From Limnohabitans sp. Rim8 (GTDB lineage: Bacteria; Pseudomonadota; Gammaproteobacteria; Burkholderiales; Burkholderiaceae_C), in NCBI RefSeq assembly GCF_945901735.1, contig NZ_CAMDLM010000001.1, positions 124,001 through 188,000 on the forward strand: a stretch of 64,000 nucleotides of DNA. Direction: 5' to 3'. The first letter of the stretch is position 1; each line of letters starts with the position of its first letter. Both the position numbers and the translations under genes were made by a program. Below, in pieces: positions 1-9,592 of this stretch. The notes beneath the pieces were generated by a model. That model did no database searches and was not told the origin of the DNA. It saw only the letters and a list, made by a program, of their open reading frames with translations.

Positions 1-135
1 CGCCAGCTGGCGCGCCAGTGTGGGGGTGTCGGTGTCCACGGCTTGGGCCGCGCCACCACCACCGGGCTCCATCAGATGGGGGCTGACAGGGGAAGGAACA
101 TGACCTTGCACAAGGTCTTTGAGCCACTGGATCAT
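1..135 (-). CDS. Partial CDS (N-terminus only), possible iron-sulfur subunit partner of the upstream molybdopterin oxidoreductase
   Basis: ATG at 135-133 on minus overlaps the TGA of the upstream gene (ATGA); open frame MIQWLKDLVQGHVPSPVSPHLMEPGGGGAAQAVDTDTPTLARQLA runs off the window edge. Function inferred from position only. Confidence 0.5.
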   Translation of the reverse strand, partial: MIQWLKDLVQGHVPSPVSPHLMEPGGGGAAQAVDTDTPTLARQLA

Positions 136-3113
136 GGTTTGGATTTCCCTGCAAAAAAGCGCATGACTTGGGCCACACCACCGCGCACACCCGGCACGGG
201 CCGCATGGTGTCCACCTGCGGAAAACTCTGGGCCGCCTCTTCAGGCTCGGCCGGTCGAATGCGCACCCGCACGTCGTACCAGCCCGCCTGGCCGGTGATG
301 GGGTCGGAGTTGCTGACCTTCGCACCGGCTGGTGCGCCCGCACCTTGGGGAAGCGGCAATTCTTCCGAGATCAGGTGGTTGAGCAAAAAGCCTTTGCGCG
401 CTTCGTCTGAGCCGGGCGCCAGGTGCCAAGCACCGTCGCCTTTGCCAATTGCGTTCCAGGTCCAGACGGTGCCCGGCTCCACAGCTTCGCTGTAGCGCAG
501 CATGCAGCGCACCTGGCCCCAATGGCTTTCCACCCAGGCCCAACCGCCATCGGCCACGCCCGCCGCCTGCGCGGTGCTGGGGTGCACATGCAGGTAGTTG
601 TGGCTGTGGATTTGCCGCAACCAGGCGTTTTGCGAGTCCCACGAGTGGTACATGGCCATGGGCCGCTGGGTGATGGCGTTGAGCGGGAAGGCCTTCAGGT
701 CAATCGCTGCGTCTTCGAGCGGTGCATACCAAAAAGGCAAGGGGTCGAAATAGGTGTTGATGCGTTCGCGCAGATGCTCGGGCGGCTGACGCCCTTTTGT
801 TTTGCCTTGCGCGGCCAGGCGAAAGGACTGCAGGGTGTCGGAATAAATGGCCAATTGCACCGGGTCGTTGCGCTGACGCCAGCCTTTGTCTTTGGCAAAG
901 TCCAGGTAGTCGCGGTTCCAGTTGCGCATGTAGTGCATGTTCTCAGGCAGGGTGTACTGGAACACGCAGTTGTTTTGCGCATAGGCCTCCCATTGTTTGG
1001 GGTTGGGCGCGCCGCGCAGGTGCTGGTCGCCATTTTCGCCGCGCCAGCCCATCAAAAAGCCGATTCCCGGCTGGGCCTCGAAGTTCACGATGAAGTCGGT
1101 GTACCCCTTGAACTTGCGCCCACCCTCGGCCGTGGTGAAGGCCGGAAACTTCAGGCGCGAAGCCAGCTCCACCAGCACTTCCTGAAAGGGCTTGCATTCG
1201 CCCAGGGGCTGCAGCACCGGCACGCGCACCGAGTCCACCGGGCCGTCGAACTCGGAGATGGGCCGGTCCAGCATGCTCATGGTATCGTGCCGCTCCAGGT
1301 AGGTGGTGTCGGGCAGCACCAGATCGGCAAAGGCCACGGTCTCGCTCTGGAAGGCATCGCACACCACCAAAAACGGGATCATGTATTCACCCTGCGCGTC
1401 CTTGCGGTTGAGTGATTCGCGCACGGCCATGGTGTTCATACTGCTGTTCCAGGCCATGTTGGCCATGAACAGCATCAAGGTGTCGATGCGATAGGGGTCA
1501 CCCTTGACCGCGTTGGTGATGACGTTGTGCATCATGCCGTGGGCCGACAGCGGGTGTTCCCACGAAAACGCATGGTCGATGCGCATCGGCGTGCCATCGG
1601 GGTGGATGGCCAGCTCTTCGGGGCTTGCCGGAAAGCCCAGCGGCGCGGCGTTCAGCGGCGTGTTGGGTTTGACCATGTCGGGGTCGTTAAAGGCGCGGTA
1701 GTTGGGCACGATGTGGCGCGGGTAAGGTGCCTTGTGCCGAAAGCCCCCGGGCGCGTCGATGGTGCCCAACAGGCTCATGAGCACCGCCAGCGAACGAACC
1801 GTTTGAAAGCCGTTGGAATGCGCCGCCAGACCGCGCATGGCGTGAAAAGCCAGCGGCCGCCCCTGGGTGGTGGGGTGTTTTTTGCCCCACGCGTCGGTCC
1901 AGGGTATGGGCAGCTCAAAGGCCTGCGTGAGGGCGGCGTGGCCCAACTCTTGCGCCAACAGGCGAATGCGATCTGCCCCAATGCCGGTGATGGCCTGCGC
2001 CCATTCAGGCGTGCAGCTGAGCACGCGCTGGCGCAACAGGGCAAAGGCAGGCACCACCCGCGTGCCATCGGCCAAGGTGTAGTGGCCTTCGGGCGGGGCG
2101 TCCAGCGCCGGGTCGCAACCGTCGGCAATGCCTTCAGGGTAGGCGTTCAAGATGCGGCCACTTGTGCGGTCAAACACCAGTTTGTTGTGTGGGTTGCGGC
2201 CATCGCCGGGCGGGCCTTTGGCCGGGTCGGGGTCAAAGGCAAACAGGCCTTCGCGCTCGCCCTCGTCCAGCACCACCAGTTGCGGCGCGTTGGTGAAGCG
2301 CTTGAGAAAGGCATGGTCCAGCGTGTCGGTGCGGACCAACTCGTGCAGCAAGGCCATGAGCAGCGCGCCGTCGGTGCCGGGCTTAATAGGAATCCACTCG
2401 TCGGCAATGGCCGAGTAGCCGGTGCGCACCGGGTTGATGGAGATGAAGCGACCGCCTGCGCGCTTGAATTTGGACAGCGCGGTTTTCATGGGGTTACTGT
2501 GGTGGTCTTCAGCCGTGCCCAGCATCACAAAAAGTTTGGAGCGCTCCAGGTCCGGCCCGCCAAACTCCCAAAAGCTGCCGCCCACGCTGTAGATCATGCC
2601 GGCAGCCATGTTGACCGAGCAAAAGCCGCCGTGCGCGGCGTAATTGGGCGTGCCGAACTGGCGGGCAAACAAGCCAGTGAGCGCCTGCATCTGGTCGCGT
2701 CCGGTGAACAGCGCAAATTTCTTGGGGTCGGTGTTTCGGATGTGCGCCAGACGTTCACTCAGGATGTCAAAGGCCCGCTCCCACGAAATCGGCTCAAACT
2801 CACCCGCCCCGCGTTCGCTGCCCGGTTTGCGCAGCAGCGGCTGGGTCAGGCGGGCGGGCGAGTACTGCTTCATGATGCCGGCCGAGCCTTTGGCGCAGAT
2901 CACCCCTTGGTTGAGCGGATGGTCCGGGTTGCCGTCGATGTAGCGCACCTCGGGGCCTTTGTCGCCTTCCACCAAATGCACCCGAATGCCGCAACGGCAG
3001 GCGCACATGTAGCAGGTGGTGCACTTGACGGTGGTCTGCGCCGTGGGGTTGGGCTCGGACAAGGGGTCCTGCAAGGGCGTCTGTTCAGGGGTCTTAGAAA
3101 ACAGTTTCAGCAT
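132..3113 (-). CDS. Molybdopterin-dependent oxidoreductase catalytic subunit (SoeA/PsrA-like, Fe4S4 motif)
   Basis: 993 aa; N-terminal CTTCYMCACRCGIRV...GVICAKG Fe4S4 motif; typical Mo-bisMGD blocks. SoeA-type subfamily is inference. Confidence 0.85.
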   Translation of the reverse strand: MLKLFSKTPEQTPLQDPLSEPNPTAQTTVKCTTCYMCACRCGIRVHLVEGDKGPEVRYIDGNPDHPLNQGVICAKGSAGIMKQYSPARLTQPLLRKPGSERGAGEFEPISWERAFDILSERLAHIRNTDPKKFALFTGRDQMQALTGLFARQFGTPNYAAHGGFCSVNMAAGMIYSVGGSFWEFGGPDLERSKLFVMLGTAEDHHSNPMKTALSKFKRAGGRFISINPVRTGYSAIADEWIPIKPGTDGALLMALLHELVRTDTLDHAFLKRFTNAPQLVVLDEGEREGLFAFDPDPAKGPPGDGRNPHNKLVFDRTSGRILNAYPEGIADGCDPALDAPPEGHYTLADGTRVVPAFALLRQRVLSCTPEWAQAITGIGADRIRLLAQELGHAALTQAFELPIPWTDAWGKKHPTTQGRPLAFHAMRGLAAHSNGFQTVRSLAVLMSLLGTIDAPGGFRHKAPYPRHIVPNYRAFNDPDMVKPNTPLNAAPLGFPASPEELAIHPDGTPMRIDHAFSWEHPLSAHGMMHNVITNAVKGDPYRIDTLMLFMANMAWNSSMNTMAVRESLNRKDAQGEYMIPFLVVCDAFQSETVAFADLVLPDTTYLERHDTMSMLDRPISEFDGPVDSVRVPVLQPLGECKPFQEVLVELASRLKFPAFTTAEGGRKFKGYTDFIVNFEAQPGIGFLMGWRGENGDQHLRGAPNPKQWEAYAQNNCVFQYTLPENMHYMRNWNRDYLDFAKDKGWRQRNDPVQLAIYSDTLQSFRLAAQGKTKGRQPPEHLRERINTYFDPLPFWYAPLEDAAIDLKAFPLNAITQRPMAMYHSWDSQNAWLRQIHSHNYLHVHPSTAQAAGVADGGWAWVESHWGQVRCMLRYSEAVEPGTVWTWNAIGKGDGAWHLAPGSDEARKGFLLNHLISEELPLPQGAGAPAGAKVSNSDPITGQAGWYDVRVRIRPAEPEEAAQSFPQVDTMRPVPGVRGGVAQVMRFFAGKSKP

Positions 3114-3672
3114 CTTGTGTCTCCTGTCGCGAACGCCATGCGCGAAGTGTGGCGTGCAATCATAACTTCTTCGTTGGTGCCCAACACATACACCGGCACA
3201 CAGTTGCCATGCGCGCTGTTAAGGTGCCGGCCGGGCCATAGACGCCAATGGTCAACAATTTAGCTTTGACGGTCAGTTGCAATCTTTGCCAATTGATGCA
3301 CTCATTGTCTACTCGGCTGAACTTGGACATGAGTTGGCAAAACGACGAGTCAATTAACTTAATGCAGCGATGCTTCAGATAGAAATTAGAGATGCTGCAT
3401 TGAGGGGCGGTTGGCTCCAATTTAAGCAATTACTCAACAGGCTTGAAACAATCGGACGCCATGAACCCTGGTCGGCAGCTTCGATTGCATTTACGAGGCA
3501 ACTGATGAGCGAGCGCGATGAACGCAGTATGTCTAAAGAGGTGCTCTACAAGTCGAGAAAAGTAAACAGCCGTTTCTCCAGTACCGATGATATTCATCAT
3601 GAAAGACGATGTTGAACAGCTTGCATTTTTGCGCAGAAAATCGACTGCGGGACGCCGGTCGGAGACTTGAAA

Positions 3673-3882
3673 ATGAAAGTTACCACCTTCTATCTGAACA
3701 ATAGGCGGTTTAACGCCCTCCTGCCGCTGATTGTCATCTTGCTGATGGCAGTAGCGTTGGCTTTGGGGCCCTTCTTTAGCGATACATCCCCTCCCCAAAA
3801 GTTAGTGATACCCCATGACAAAAAGAGCGCGCATAGAAAAGAGTGTTTTAGTTTTGCATCCCGTATGAATTCATCGTTATAA
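3673..3882 (+). CDS. Possible small single-TM protein
   Basis: Short ORF with one hydrophobic segment (LLPLIVILLMAVALALGPFF) and GGAGA upstream; no family recognised. Confidence 0.25.
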   Translation: MKVTTFYLNNRRFNALLPLIVILLMAVALALGPFFSDTSPPQKLVIPHDKKSAHRKECFSFASRMNSSL

Positions 3883-3992
3883 CTTTATTGCGGCCTGCCT
3901 GAAAGAAAAAAAGTATAAACAATGTTCAGGCTTGACTTCACCCTGCTTACCGCTAAGCTGAAACCTTTTTGGCTGACTTCCGGAGCACCGCC

Positions 3993-4778
3993 ATGGCGTT
4001 AGAAATTTCTACTTTGAAAGACAGCGTTCACCCCGACGAATGGCAGCTGCGCCTGGACCTGGCCGCGTGCTACCGGCTGGTGGCGCTGTATGGGTGGAGC
4101 GATCTGGTGTTCACCCACATCAGCGCCAAACTGCCCGAGTCGGTGGCAGGCCAAGACCATCAGTTTCTGATCAACCCCTACGGCCTGATGTTTGACGAGA
4201 TCACCGCGTCCAGCCTGGTGAAGGTGGACATGCAGTGCAACAAGCTGCACGACAGCCCTTTCCCGGTGAACCCGGCCGGCTTTGTGATTCACAGCGCGGT
4301 GCACGAGGCGCGGCCCGATGCCGGCTGCGTGTTGCACACCCACACCCGGGCCGGGGTGGCTGTCAGCGCGCAAGCGCACGGCGTGCTGCCCATCAGCCAG
4401 CAAAGCACGTTTGTGCTGGCCTCGCTGGCCTACCACGGCTACGAAGGCGTGGCCATCCGCGATGACGAAAAGCTGCGTTTGCAGGCCGACTTGGGCGAAG
4501 CCAATTTCCTGATGCTGCGCAACCACGGCTTGCTCACCGTGGGCAAAACCATTGCCGATGCGTTTTTGTCGATGTACACGTTTGAAAACACCTGCCGCAT
4601 CCAGGTCGATGCGCTGGCCGGGCAAGCGGGCCCCAAAGACCTGACGGCGGTGGACCCCCAAATCCTGACCGGCGTGGCCACCGCCATGCGCGTGCAAACG
4701 GGCGGCCTGGGCGGTGCGTTTGTCTGGCCTTCGCTGCTGCGCAAACTGCAGCGCGAAAGCCCGGATTACGCGCTTTGA
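3993..4778 (+). CDS. Class II aldolase/adducin family protein
   Basis: CRLVALYGWSDLVFTHISAKLP...HTHTRAGVAVSA...LRNHGLLTVGKT typical of the family. Confidence 0.9.
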   Translation: MALEISTLKDSVHPDEWQLRLDLAACYRLVALYGWSDLVFTHISAKLPESVAGQDHQFLINPYGLMFDEITASSLVKVDMQCNKLHDSPFPVNPAGFVIHSAVHEARPDAGCVLHTHTRAGVAVSAQAHGVLPISQQSTFVLASLAYHGYEGVAIRDDEKLRLQADLGEANFLMLRNHGLLTVGKTIADAFLSMYTFENTCRIQVDALAGQAGPKDLTAVDPQILTGVATAMRVQTGGLGGAFVWPSLLRKLQRESPDYAL

Positions 4779-4847
4779 TTCCAACGCAAGCTATTCCTGC
4801 GCTGCAACCCACGCAAATGATTCAGCCTCGTTTTATCATCGTCACCC

Positions 4848-5507
4848 ATGATCACCCTTTCTAAAACACACCCACGCAAAGCCCTGTTTTTATTGCTGGG
4901 CTGGGGCTTCCTGTTCAACGTCCACGCCGGTCGACCTTTGACCGTGGACGATGCCAATGTGAACGACGTGGGTGAAGGCCATGTGGAAGGCTGGTGGACA
5001 CGCGGCCCGAGCGGCGCGCGAAGCTGGACTGTTGCGCCGGCCTATTCGCCCATCCAAAATGTGGAGCTGGGTGCAGGCATGGCGCGTGATCCCAAAACAA
5101 GGCTTGAGACCCAAAATATTCAGGCCAAGTTCCGCCTCACCCCGTCACAAGACAACGGCTGCAATGTGGGCGCTGTGGTAGGCGCTGCCCGCACCACGGG
5201 TGAGGCATCCAAAGCCTATGTGAACGCGCTGTTCACCTGCAACCATGCCAAGCTGGGCAGCCTGCACACCAATTTGGGGGCGCTGGATGTTTCCAGCAGC
5301 CAACGCGTTGGCGCTTGGGGCTTGGCCTGGGAGCGTGCTTATGGCAATGTCACCGCCCACATGGAGGTTTATGGCCAACAACACGACAAACCCACTTGGG
5401 CCACGGGCTTGCGCACCCACATCCTGCCCAAGTTACAGCTCGATGGCAGCGTGGGCCGGCAGGCCGGTCAAAACCTGGTGACGATCGGGACCAAGTGGAT
5501 GTTCTGA
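4848..5507 (+). CDS. Exported protein, possible outer-membrane beta-barrel
   Basis: N-terminal signal-like segment ending VHAG; alternating beta-like pattern; terminal Phe. Confidence 0.55.
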   Translation: MITLSKTHPRKALFLLLGWGFLFNVHAGRPLTVDDANVNDVGEGHVEGWWTRGPSGARSWTVAPAYSPIQNVELGAGMARDPKTRLETQNIQAKFRLTPSQDNGCNVGAVVGAARTTGEASKAYVNALFTCNHAKLGSLHTNLGALDVSSSQRVGAWGLAWERAYGNVTAHMEVYGQQHDKPTWATGLRTHILPKLQLDGSVGRQAGQNLVTIGTKWMF

Positions 5508-5521
5508 GCTCCGCGCACCCC

Positions 5522-6103
5522 TCATCCCAAGCCAATGGGTGAAGGCGCTCGCGTGACAATCAGGGTGAAGAGTCTTTCATAGGTCTCTGCAGGCCGGTAT
5601 TGGCCCGTGAGCGGGTCGGCGTTTTCGGCAAACGCCGCGTCCAGCAGCCGCCAATCTTCTTCAGAAAAGCAGCGTTCGGCTTCGGGCAGGATGACGTTTT
5701 CTTCCAGGTTCATGTGCTCCAGATAAGCGTCGATGTATTGGCCCATGGCCTCTTCAAACGCAGCGCGTCTGCCCGGACCCAACAACTCCCAAGCCAGCAG
5801 CAGGTGTTGCAGGTCGCGTGCGGCTTTTTCGCTGCGCATGTGGTCGCGTTCGAGCTTGTCCACAGCTCCCATGGTTTTGGGTGCGCGCTTCACGACTTTG
5901 GGAAACAGCAGGTTCGACTCTTTGGGGTGGTGCAGCCGCTCTGGAAACTCGTCGATGTAGAACAACATGGCACGCAGCACATTGAAAAATTGACGATGGT
6001 CATCGTACGGCCCTTTTTCCACCATGAGCCGCATGGATTGCAGCATGGCGGCCAAACTTGCGTGCTCGTCACGAATGGTCTGAAGGGCGCTGTGGCGGTA
6101 CAT
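5522..6103 (-). CDS. Hemerythrin domain-containing protein
   Basis: H...E/HxxxE pattern: IRDEHASL, LHHPKESNLLFP, LERDH, YLEHMNLEENVILP. Confidence 0.85.
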   Translation of the reverse strand: MYRHSALQTIRDEHASLAAMLQSMRLMVEKGPYDDHRQFFNVLRAMLFYIDEFPERLHHPKESNLLFPKVVKRAPKTMGAVDKLERDHMRSEKAARDLQHLLLAWELLGPGRRAAFEEAMGQYIDAYLEHMNLEENVILPEAERCFSEEDWRLLDAAFAENADPLTGQYRPAETYERLFTLIVTRAPSPIGLG

Positions 6104-6117
6104 GAAAACTCCCCGGG

Positions 6118-6135
6118 AAGTGAATCCATTCACTT
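6118..6135. promoter_or_regulatory. Perfect palindrome AAGTGAATCCATTCACTT upstream of the hemerythrin gene
   Basis: 8-bp arms AAGTGAAT/ATTCACTT with 2-nt centre, ~15 bp upstream of the start at 6103. Confidence 0.55.
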
Positions 6136-6185
6136 TGCGCGTTTGTCCCACGCTCCGACATGACACACATCAAGAAAATGCGCCT

Positions 6186-8393
6186 TCAGGGTTTCCAGCG
6201 TTTGAGCAACAAGGCATTGGCCATGACACTGACCGAGCTGAGCGCCATGGCGGCGCCCGCCGTCATGGGGTTAAGGTAACCCAAAGCGGCCAGAGGAATG
6301 CCCGCCACGTTGTAGGCGAAGGCCCAAAACAGGTTTTGCCGGATCTTGGCCACCGTGCGGGCCGAGATGTCGAGCGCTGCACCCACCAAAGCCACATCAC
6401 CGCGCATGAGGGTGATGCCCGCCGCGTGCATGGCCACATCGGTGCCGTTGCCCATGGCCATGCCCACATCGGCGGCGGCCAAAGCGGGCGCATCGTTCAC
6501 CCCATCGCCCACCATGGCCACCACGTGGCCGTTGGCACGCAATTTTTGCACCTGCGCCGACTTGTCGCCGGGCAACACCTCGGCCAGCACCTCTCCCGCT
6601 TCGGGGCGTAGCCCCAAGCGGCGCGCCATGGCTTCGGCGGCGGCTTGGTTGTCGCCCGAAATCATCACCAACTTCAGGCCACGATCGCGCAGCGCAGTCA
6701 AAGCTTGCGCCGCGCCCACCTTGGGTTCGTCGCCAAAACCCATGAGCAGCAGGGCGTGCAAACCGGCATCGGTGCGCTCGGCCAAAGCCGACAGGCTGGC
6801 GCCTTGTGCCTGCAAGGCGTCGATGTCTGGCTGCCATACGCTAATGTCCACACCCTCATCTTGCAACCAGCGCAAACTGCCCAGCATCAGCTGCCGACCG
6901 TCCACATTGGCCAGCACGCCCTTGCCGGGCACCGCCTGCAAGTCATCGGCGATTGGGCCTGCCAGACCCTGCTTTTCAGCCGCGCTCACCACCGCACGCG
7001 CCAAGGGGTGTTCACTGCCGCCTTGCACGCGGGCGGCCAAGGCCAACGCCGTTTGCGCATCGTGCCCGGGCGCGGGCACATGGGCCAACAAGCGTGGTTG
7101 CCCCACGGTGAGCGTGCCAGTCTTGTCAAAGGCCACGGTTTGCACGCGGTGGGCCAACTCCAGCGCCTGCACGTCTTTGATCAGGATGCCATGCTTGGCC
7201 GCCACACCCGTGCCCGCCATGATGGCCACGGGCGTGGCCAGGCCCAGGGCGCAAGGGCAGGCAATGACCAGCACCGCCACGGCGTGGATAAGTGCCGTTT
7301 CAAAATTAGCCCCCGCCACCATCCACGCACCCAAGGTGAGCAGGGCCACCAGCAGCACCACGGGCACAAACACTTCGGCCACTTTGTCCACCAGTCGCTG
7401 AATCGGCGCTTTGGCCGCTTGCGCGTCTTCCACCAAACGGATGATGTGTGAGAGCACGGTTTCGTGACCCACCGCCGTAACGCGCATGAGCACACGCCCT
7501 TCGCCATTGATCGACCCACCGGTGAGTGCTGCACCCGGTGCCTTGGCCACGGGCAGGGGTTCTCCGGTCAGCATGGATTCGTCCACCTGGGTTTGCCCTT
7601 CAACCAATTCGCCGTCCAACGGAAAACGCTCGCCGGGCCGCACCACGATCCGGTCACCCACCAGAATTTCGTCCACAGGCACATCGACTTCGCCGTCTTC
7701 GCCCAACCAATGGGCTTTGTCCGGGCGTAAGGCGTGCAAAGCGCGAATCGCCTCGGTGGTCTGCTGCTTGGCACGCGTCTCCAACCATTTGCCCAGCATC
7801 ACCAGCGTGATCACCACGGCCGATCCTTCGAAGTACAGGTGCGGCGCGTGCCCAGCGTTTGCCGTGAGCCACAACCAGACCGACAAGGCCCAACCTGCGG
7901 TGGTGCCCAAGGACACCAGCAAATCCATGTTGCCCGTGAACGCCTTTAACGCGTGCCAACCGGCTTTGTAAAAACGTGCGCCCAACACGAACTGCACAGG
8001 CGTGGCCAGCGCAAATTGCAGCCAAGCGGGCAGCATCCAGTGCAGCCCCCATAACTCGGCCAACATGGGCAAAACCAAAGGCGTGGTCAGCAGCAGGCCC
8101 ACACCCACCGGCATGAACCCCGCCCAAGGTGAGCCATGGCCCACATCGGCTTGTGCTTCGGGGGTGCGGGGCTCGTAGCCTGCATCGCGCACAGCGCGGC
8201 GCAGGCGTGCGTCGGTCACGTCACCCGATGCCACTTCGATGCGGGCCGATTCGGTGGCGAGGTTGACCGTGGCACTGAGCACACCGGGCATTTTTTTCAG
8301 GGCTTTTTCGACCCGCACCACGCACGATGCGCAGGTCATGCCGCCAATGCCGATGTCGTAGGTGATGGGGGGTTCGTTCTTGATCTGCGTCAT
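6186..8393 (-). CDS. copA: Copper-translocating P1B-type ATPase
   Basis: N-terminal [11 protein letters not shown] motif; [27 protein letters not shown]. Confidence 0.95.
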   Translation of the reverse strand: MTQIKNEPPITYDIGIGGMTCASCVVRVEKALKKMPGVLSATVNLATESARIEVASGDVTDARLRRAVRDAGYEPRTPEAQADVGHGSPWAGFMPVGVGLLLTTPLVLPMLAELWGLHWMLPAWLQFALATPVQFVLGARFYKAGWHALKAFTGNMDLLVSLGTTAGWALSVWLWLTANAGHAPHLYFEGSAVVITLVMLGKWLETRAKQQTTEAIRALHALRPDKAHWLGEDGEVDVPVDEILVGDRIVVRPGERFPLDGELVEGQTQVDESMLTGEPLPVAKAPGAALTGGSINGEGRVLMRVTAVGHETVLSHIIRLVEDAQAAKAPIQRLVDKVAEVFVPVVLLVALLTLGAWMVAGANFETALIHAVAVLVIACPCALGLATPVAIMAGTGVAAKHGILIKDVQALELAHRVQTVAFDKTGTLTVGQPRLLAHVPAPGHDAQTALALAARVQGGSEHPLARAVVSAAEKQGLAGPIADDLQAVPGKGVLANVDGRQLMLGSLRWLQDEGVDISVWQPDIDALQAQGASLSALAERTDAGLHALLLMGFGDEPKVGAAQALTALRDRGLKLVMISGDNQAAAEAMARRLGLRPEAGEVLAEVLPGDKSAQVQKLRANGHVVAMVGDGVNDAPALAAADVGMAMGNGTDVAMHAAGITLMRGDVALVGAALDISARTVAKIRQNLFWAFAYNVAGIPLAALGYLNPMTAGAAMALSSVSVMANALLLKRWKP

Positions 8394-8409
8394 GGCATGA
8401 AGTCCTTGA

Positions 8410-8427
8410 TGGTCTATGCTCAGACCA
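8410..8427. promoter_or_regulatory. Inverted repeat TGGTCT-N6-AGACCA in the divergent copA/copZ spacer
   Basis: Perfect 6-bp arms at 8410-8415 and 8422-8427. Confidence 0.4.
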
Positions 8428-8469
8428 GACCCCAGCGGGTCGTGTTCAGTTCATTGGAGAGGATGCATC

Positions 8470-8667
8470 ATGAACCAAATTTTCACTGTTGAGGGCATGA
8501 CCTGTGGCCATTGCGAAAAAGCAGTCACCCGAGCTTTGCTGGCTTTGGATGCACAGGCCAACGTTGTGATCGACCGCACACACAACACAGTGCAAGTGGA
8601 TTCTGAAAAAAACCGCGAAGCTTTGGCCCAAGCCATTGCCGACGAAGGTTACCGCGTCAGCGCTTAA
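8470..8667 (+). CDS. copZ: Heavy-metal-associated domain protein (CopZ-like metallochaperone)
   Basis: 65 aa; FTVEGMTCGHCEKAVTRAL motif; divergent from copA. Confidence 0.88.
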   Translation: MNQIFTVEGMTCGHCEKAVTRALLALDAQANVVIDRTHNTVQVDSEKNREALAQAIADEGYRVSA

Positions 8668-8779
8668 ATTTTTTGTACAACAAAAACAGCTGTTCTTTAC
8701 AAATCAGCAGCATCCGGGCACAGCCCAGATACATGGGCAGATCACACTGCAGGCATCCCATCAACCAAAGGATGTTTTC

Positions 8780-9277
8780 ATGAAATCGATTCGCACCACC
8801 TTGATCGCCACAGCCTTGATGGCCGGCTTAACCGGTTTGGCCTTGGCCCAAAACACCACGGCACCTGCCGACAACACCCGTGTTGGCCGCATGGAAAAAA
8901 TGCGCGAGCACAAGAGTGAGCACAAAGGCGAGCGCCACACTAAAGATTTGGGCGAACTCAAGTCCAAATTGAACTTGCAAGCGGCTCAAGAACCTGCGTG
9001 GAACACATTCACCCAGTCCATGCAGCACCCTGCCCGCATGGCGCGGCCCGAACGTGCTAGCTTGGAAAAAATGACCACGCCCGAGCGCTTGGACATGATG
9101 CAAGCCATGAAAGCCCAACGCGACGCGCACATGCAACAACGCGCCGATGCGACTAAGGCTTTTTATGCCACTCTGAACGCTGAACAAAAGCAGGTGTTTG
9201 ACAAGGAAACCGCCCGCTGGATGAAGGGGTCTGGCATGCACGCCATGAAGCACCAAGGCGGTCACGGTCATCATTGA
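8780..9277 (+). CDS. Spy/CpxP-like periplasmic protein with His/Met-rich C-terminus
   Basis: Signal peptide MKSIRTTLIATALMAGLTGLALAQ; LNAEQKQVFD (LTxxQ-like); tail MHAMKHQGGHGHH. Confidence 0.7.
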   Translation: MKSIRTTLIATALMAGLTGLALAQNTTAPADNTRVGRMEKMREHKSEHKGERHTKDLGELKSKLNLQAAQEPAWNTFTQSMQHPARMARPERASLEKMTTPERLDMMQAMKAQRDAHMQQRADATKAFYATLNAEQKQVFDKETARWMKGSGMHAMKHQGGHGHH

Positions 9278-9313
9278 GCATGATTGATTGAAGAGACAGT
9301 GTCATATCCAAAA

Positions 9314-9380
9314 TGTCGGACCTGAAGGTGCCGACCTACGAATTCCCTTCCCTCGTAGGTCGGGCCTTTATGGTCCAACC
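9314..9380. repeat. Palindromic intergenic repeat, family 1 (copy A)
   Basis: TGTCGGACCTGAAGGTGCCGACCTACGA ... TCGTAGGTCGGGCCTTTATGGTCCAACC long imperfect hairpin. Confidence 0.8.
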
Positions 9381-9430
9381 GCCATCTCTTCGCGAAGCGA
9401 ATTTTTCAAGAGGCGATGGCGAACGCAAGA

Positions 9431-9459
9431 TGTCGGACCCAAAGGCACCGACCTACAAA
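9431..9459. repeat. Family 1 repeat, single arm (copy B)
   Basis: TGTCGGACCCAAAGGCACCGACCTACAAA. Confidence 0.75.
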
Positions 9460-9516
9460 TTGCCTAGTGTTATTGCTAACGCTACGAAAAATGTTTTGAC
9501 TACTTGGCTTGAATCC

Positions 9517-9539
9517 AAAAGGCTGCTTGGCAGCCTTTT
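9517..9539 (+). terminator. Terminator-like hairpin
   Basis: AAAAGGCTGC-TTG-GCAGCCTTTT perfect 10-bp arms. Confidence 0.6.
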
Positions 9540-9592
9540 GCCATTTGATGCAGGTCAAATTCACAATTCGCCCAGTGGATAAGCTGGATGGC

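Noticed and set aside
1527-3263. 578-aa plus-strand ORF
   Set aside because: Antisense to the molybdopterin oxidoreductase, no recognisable motif.
7264-7290. GTGGATAAG DnaA-box-like match in copA
   Set aside because: Single imperfect match inside coding sequence; expected by chance.
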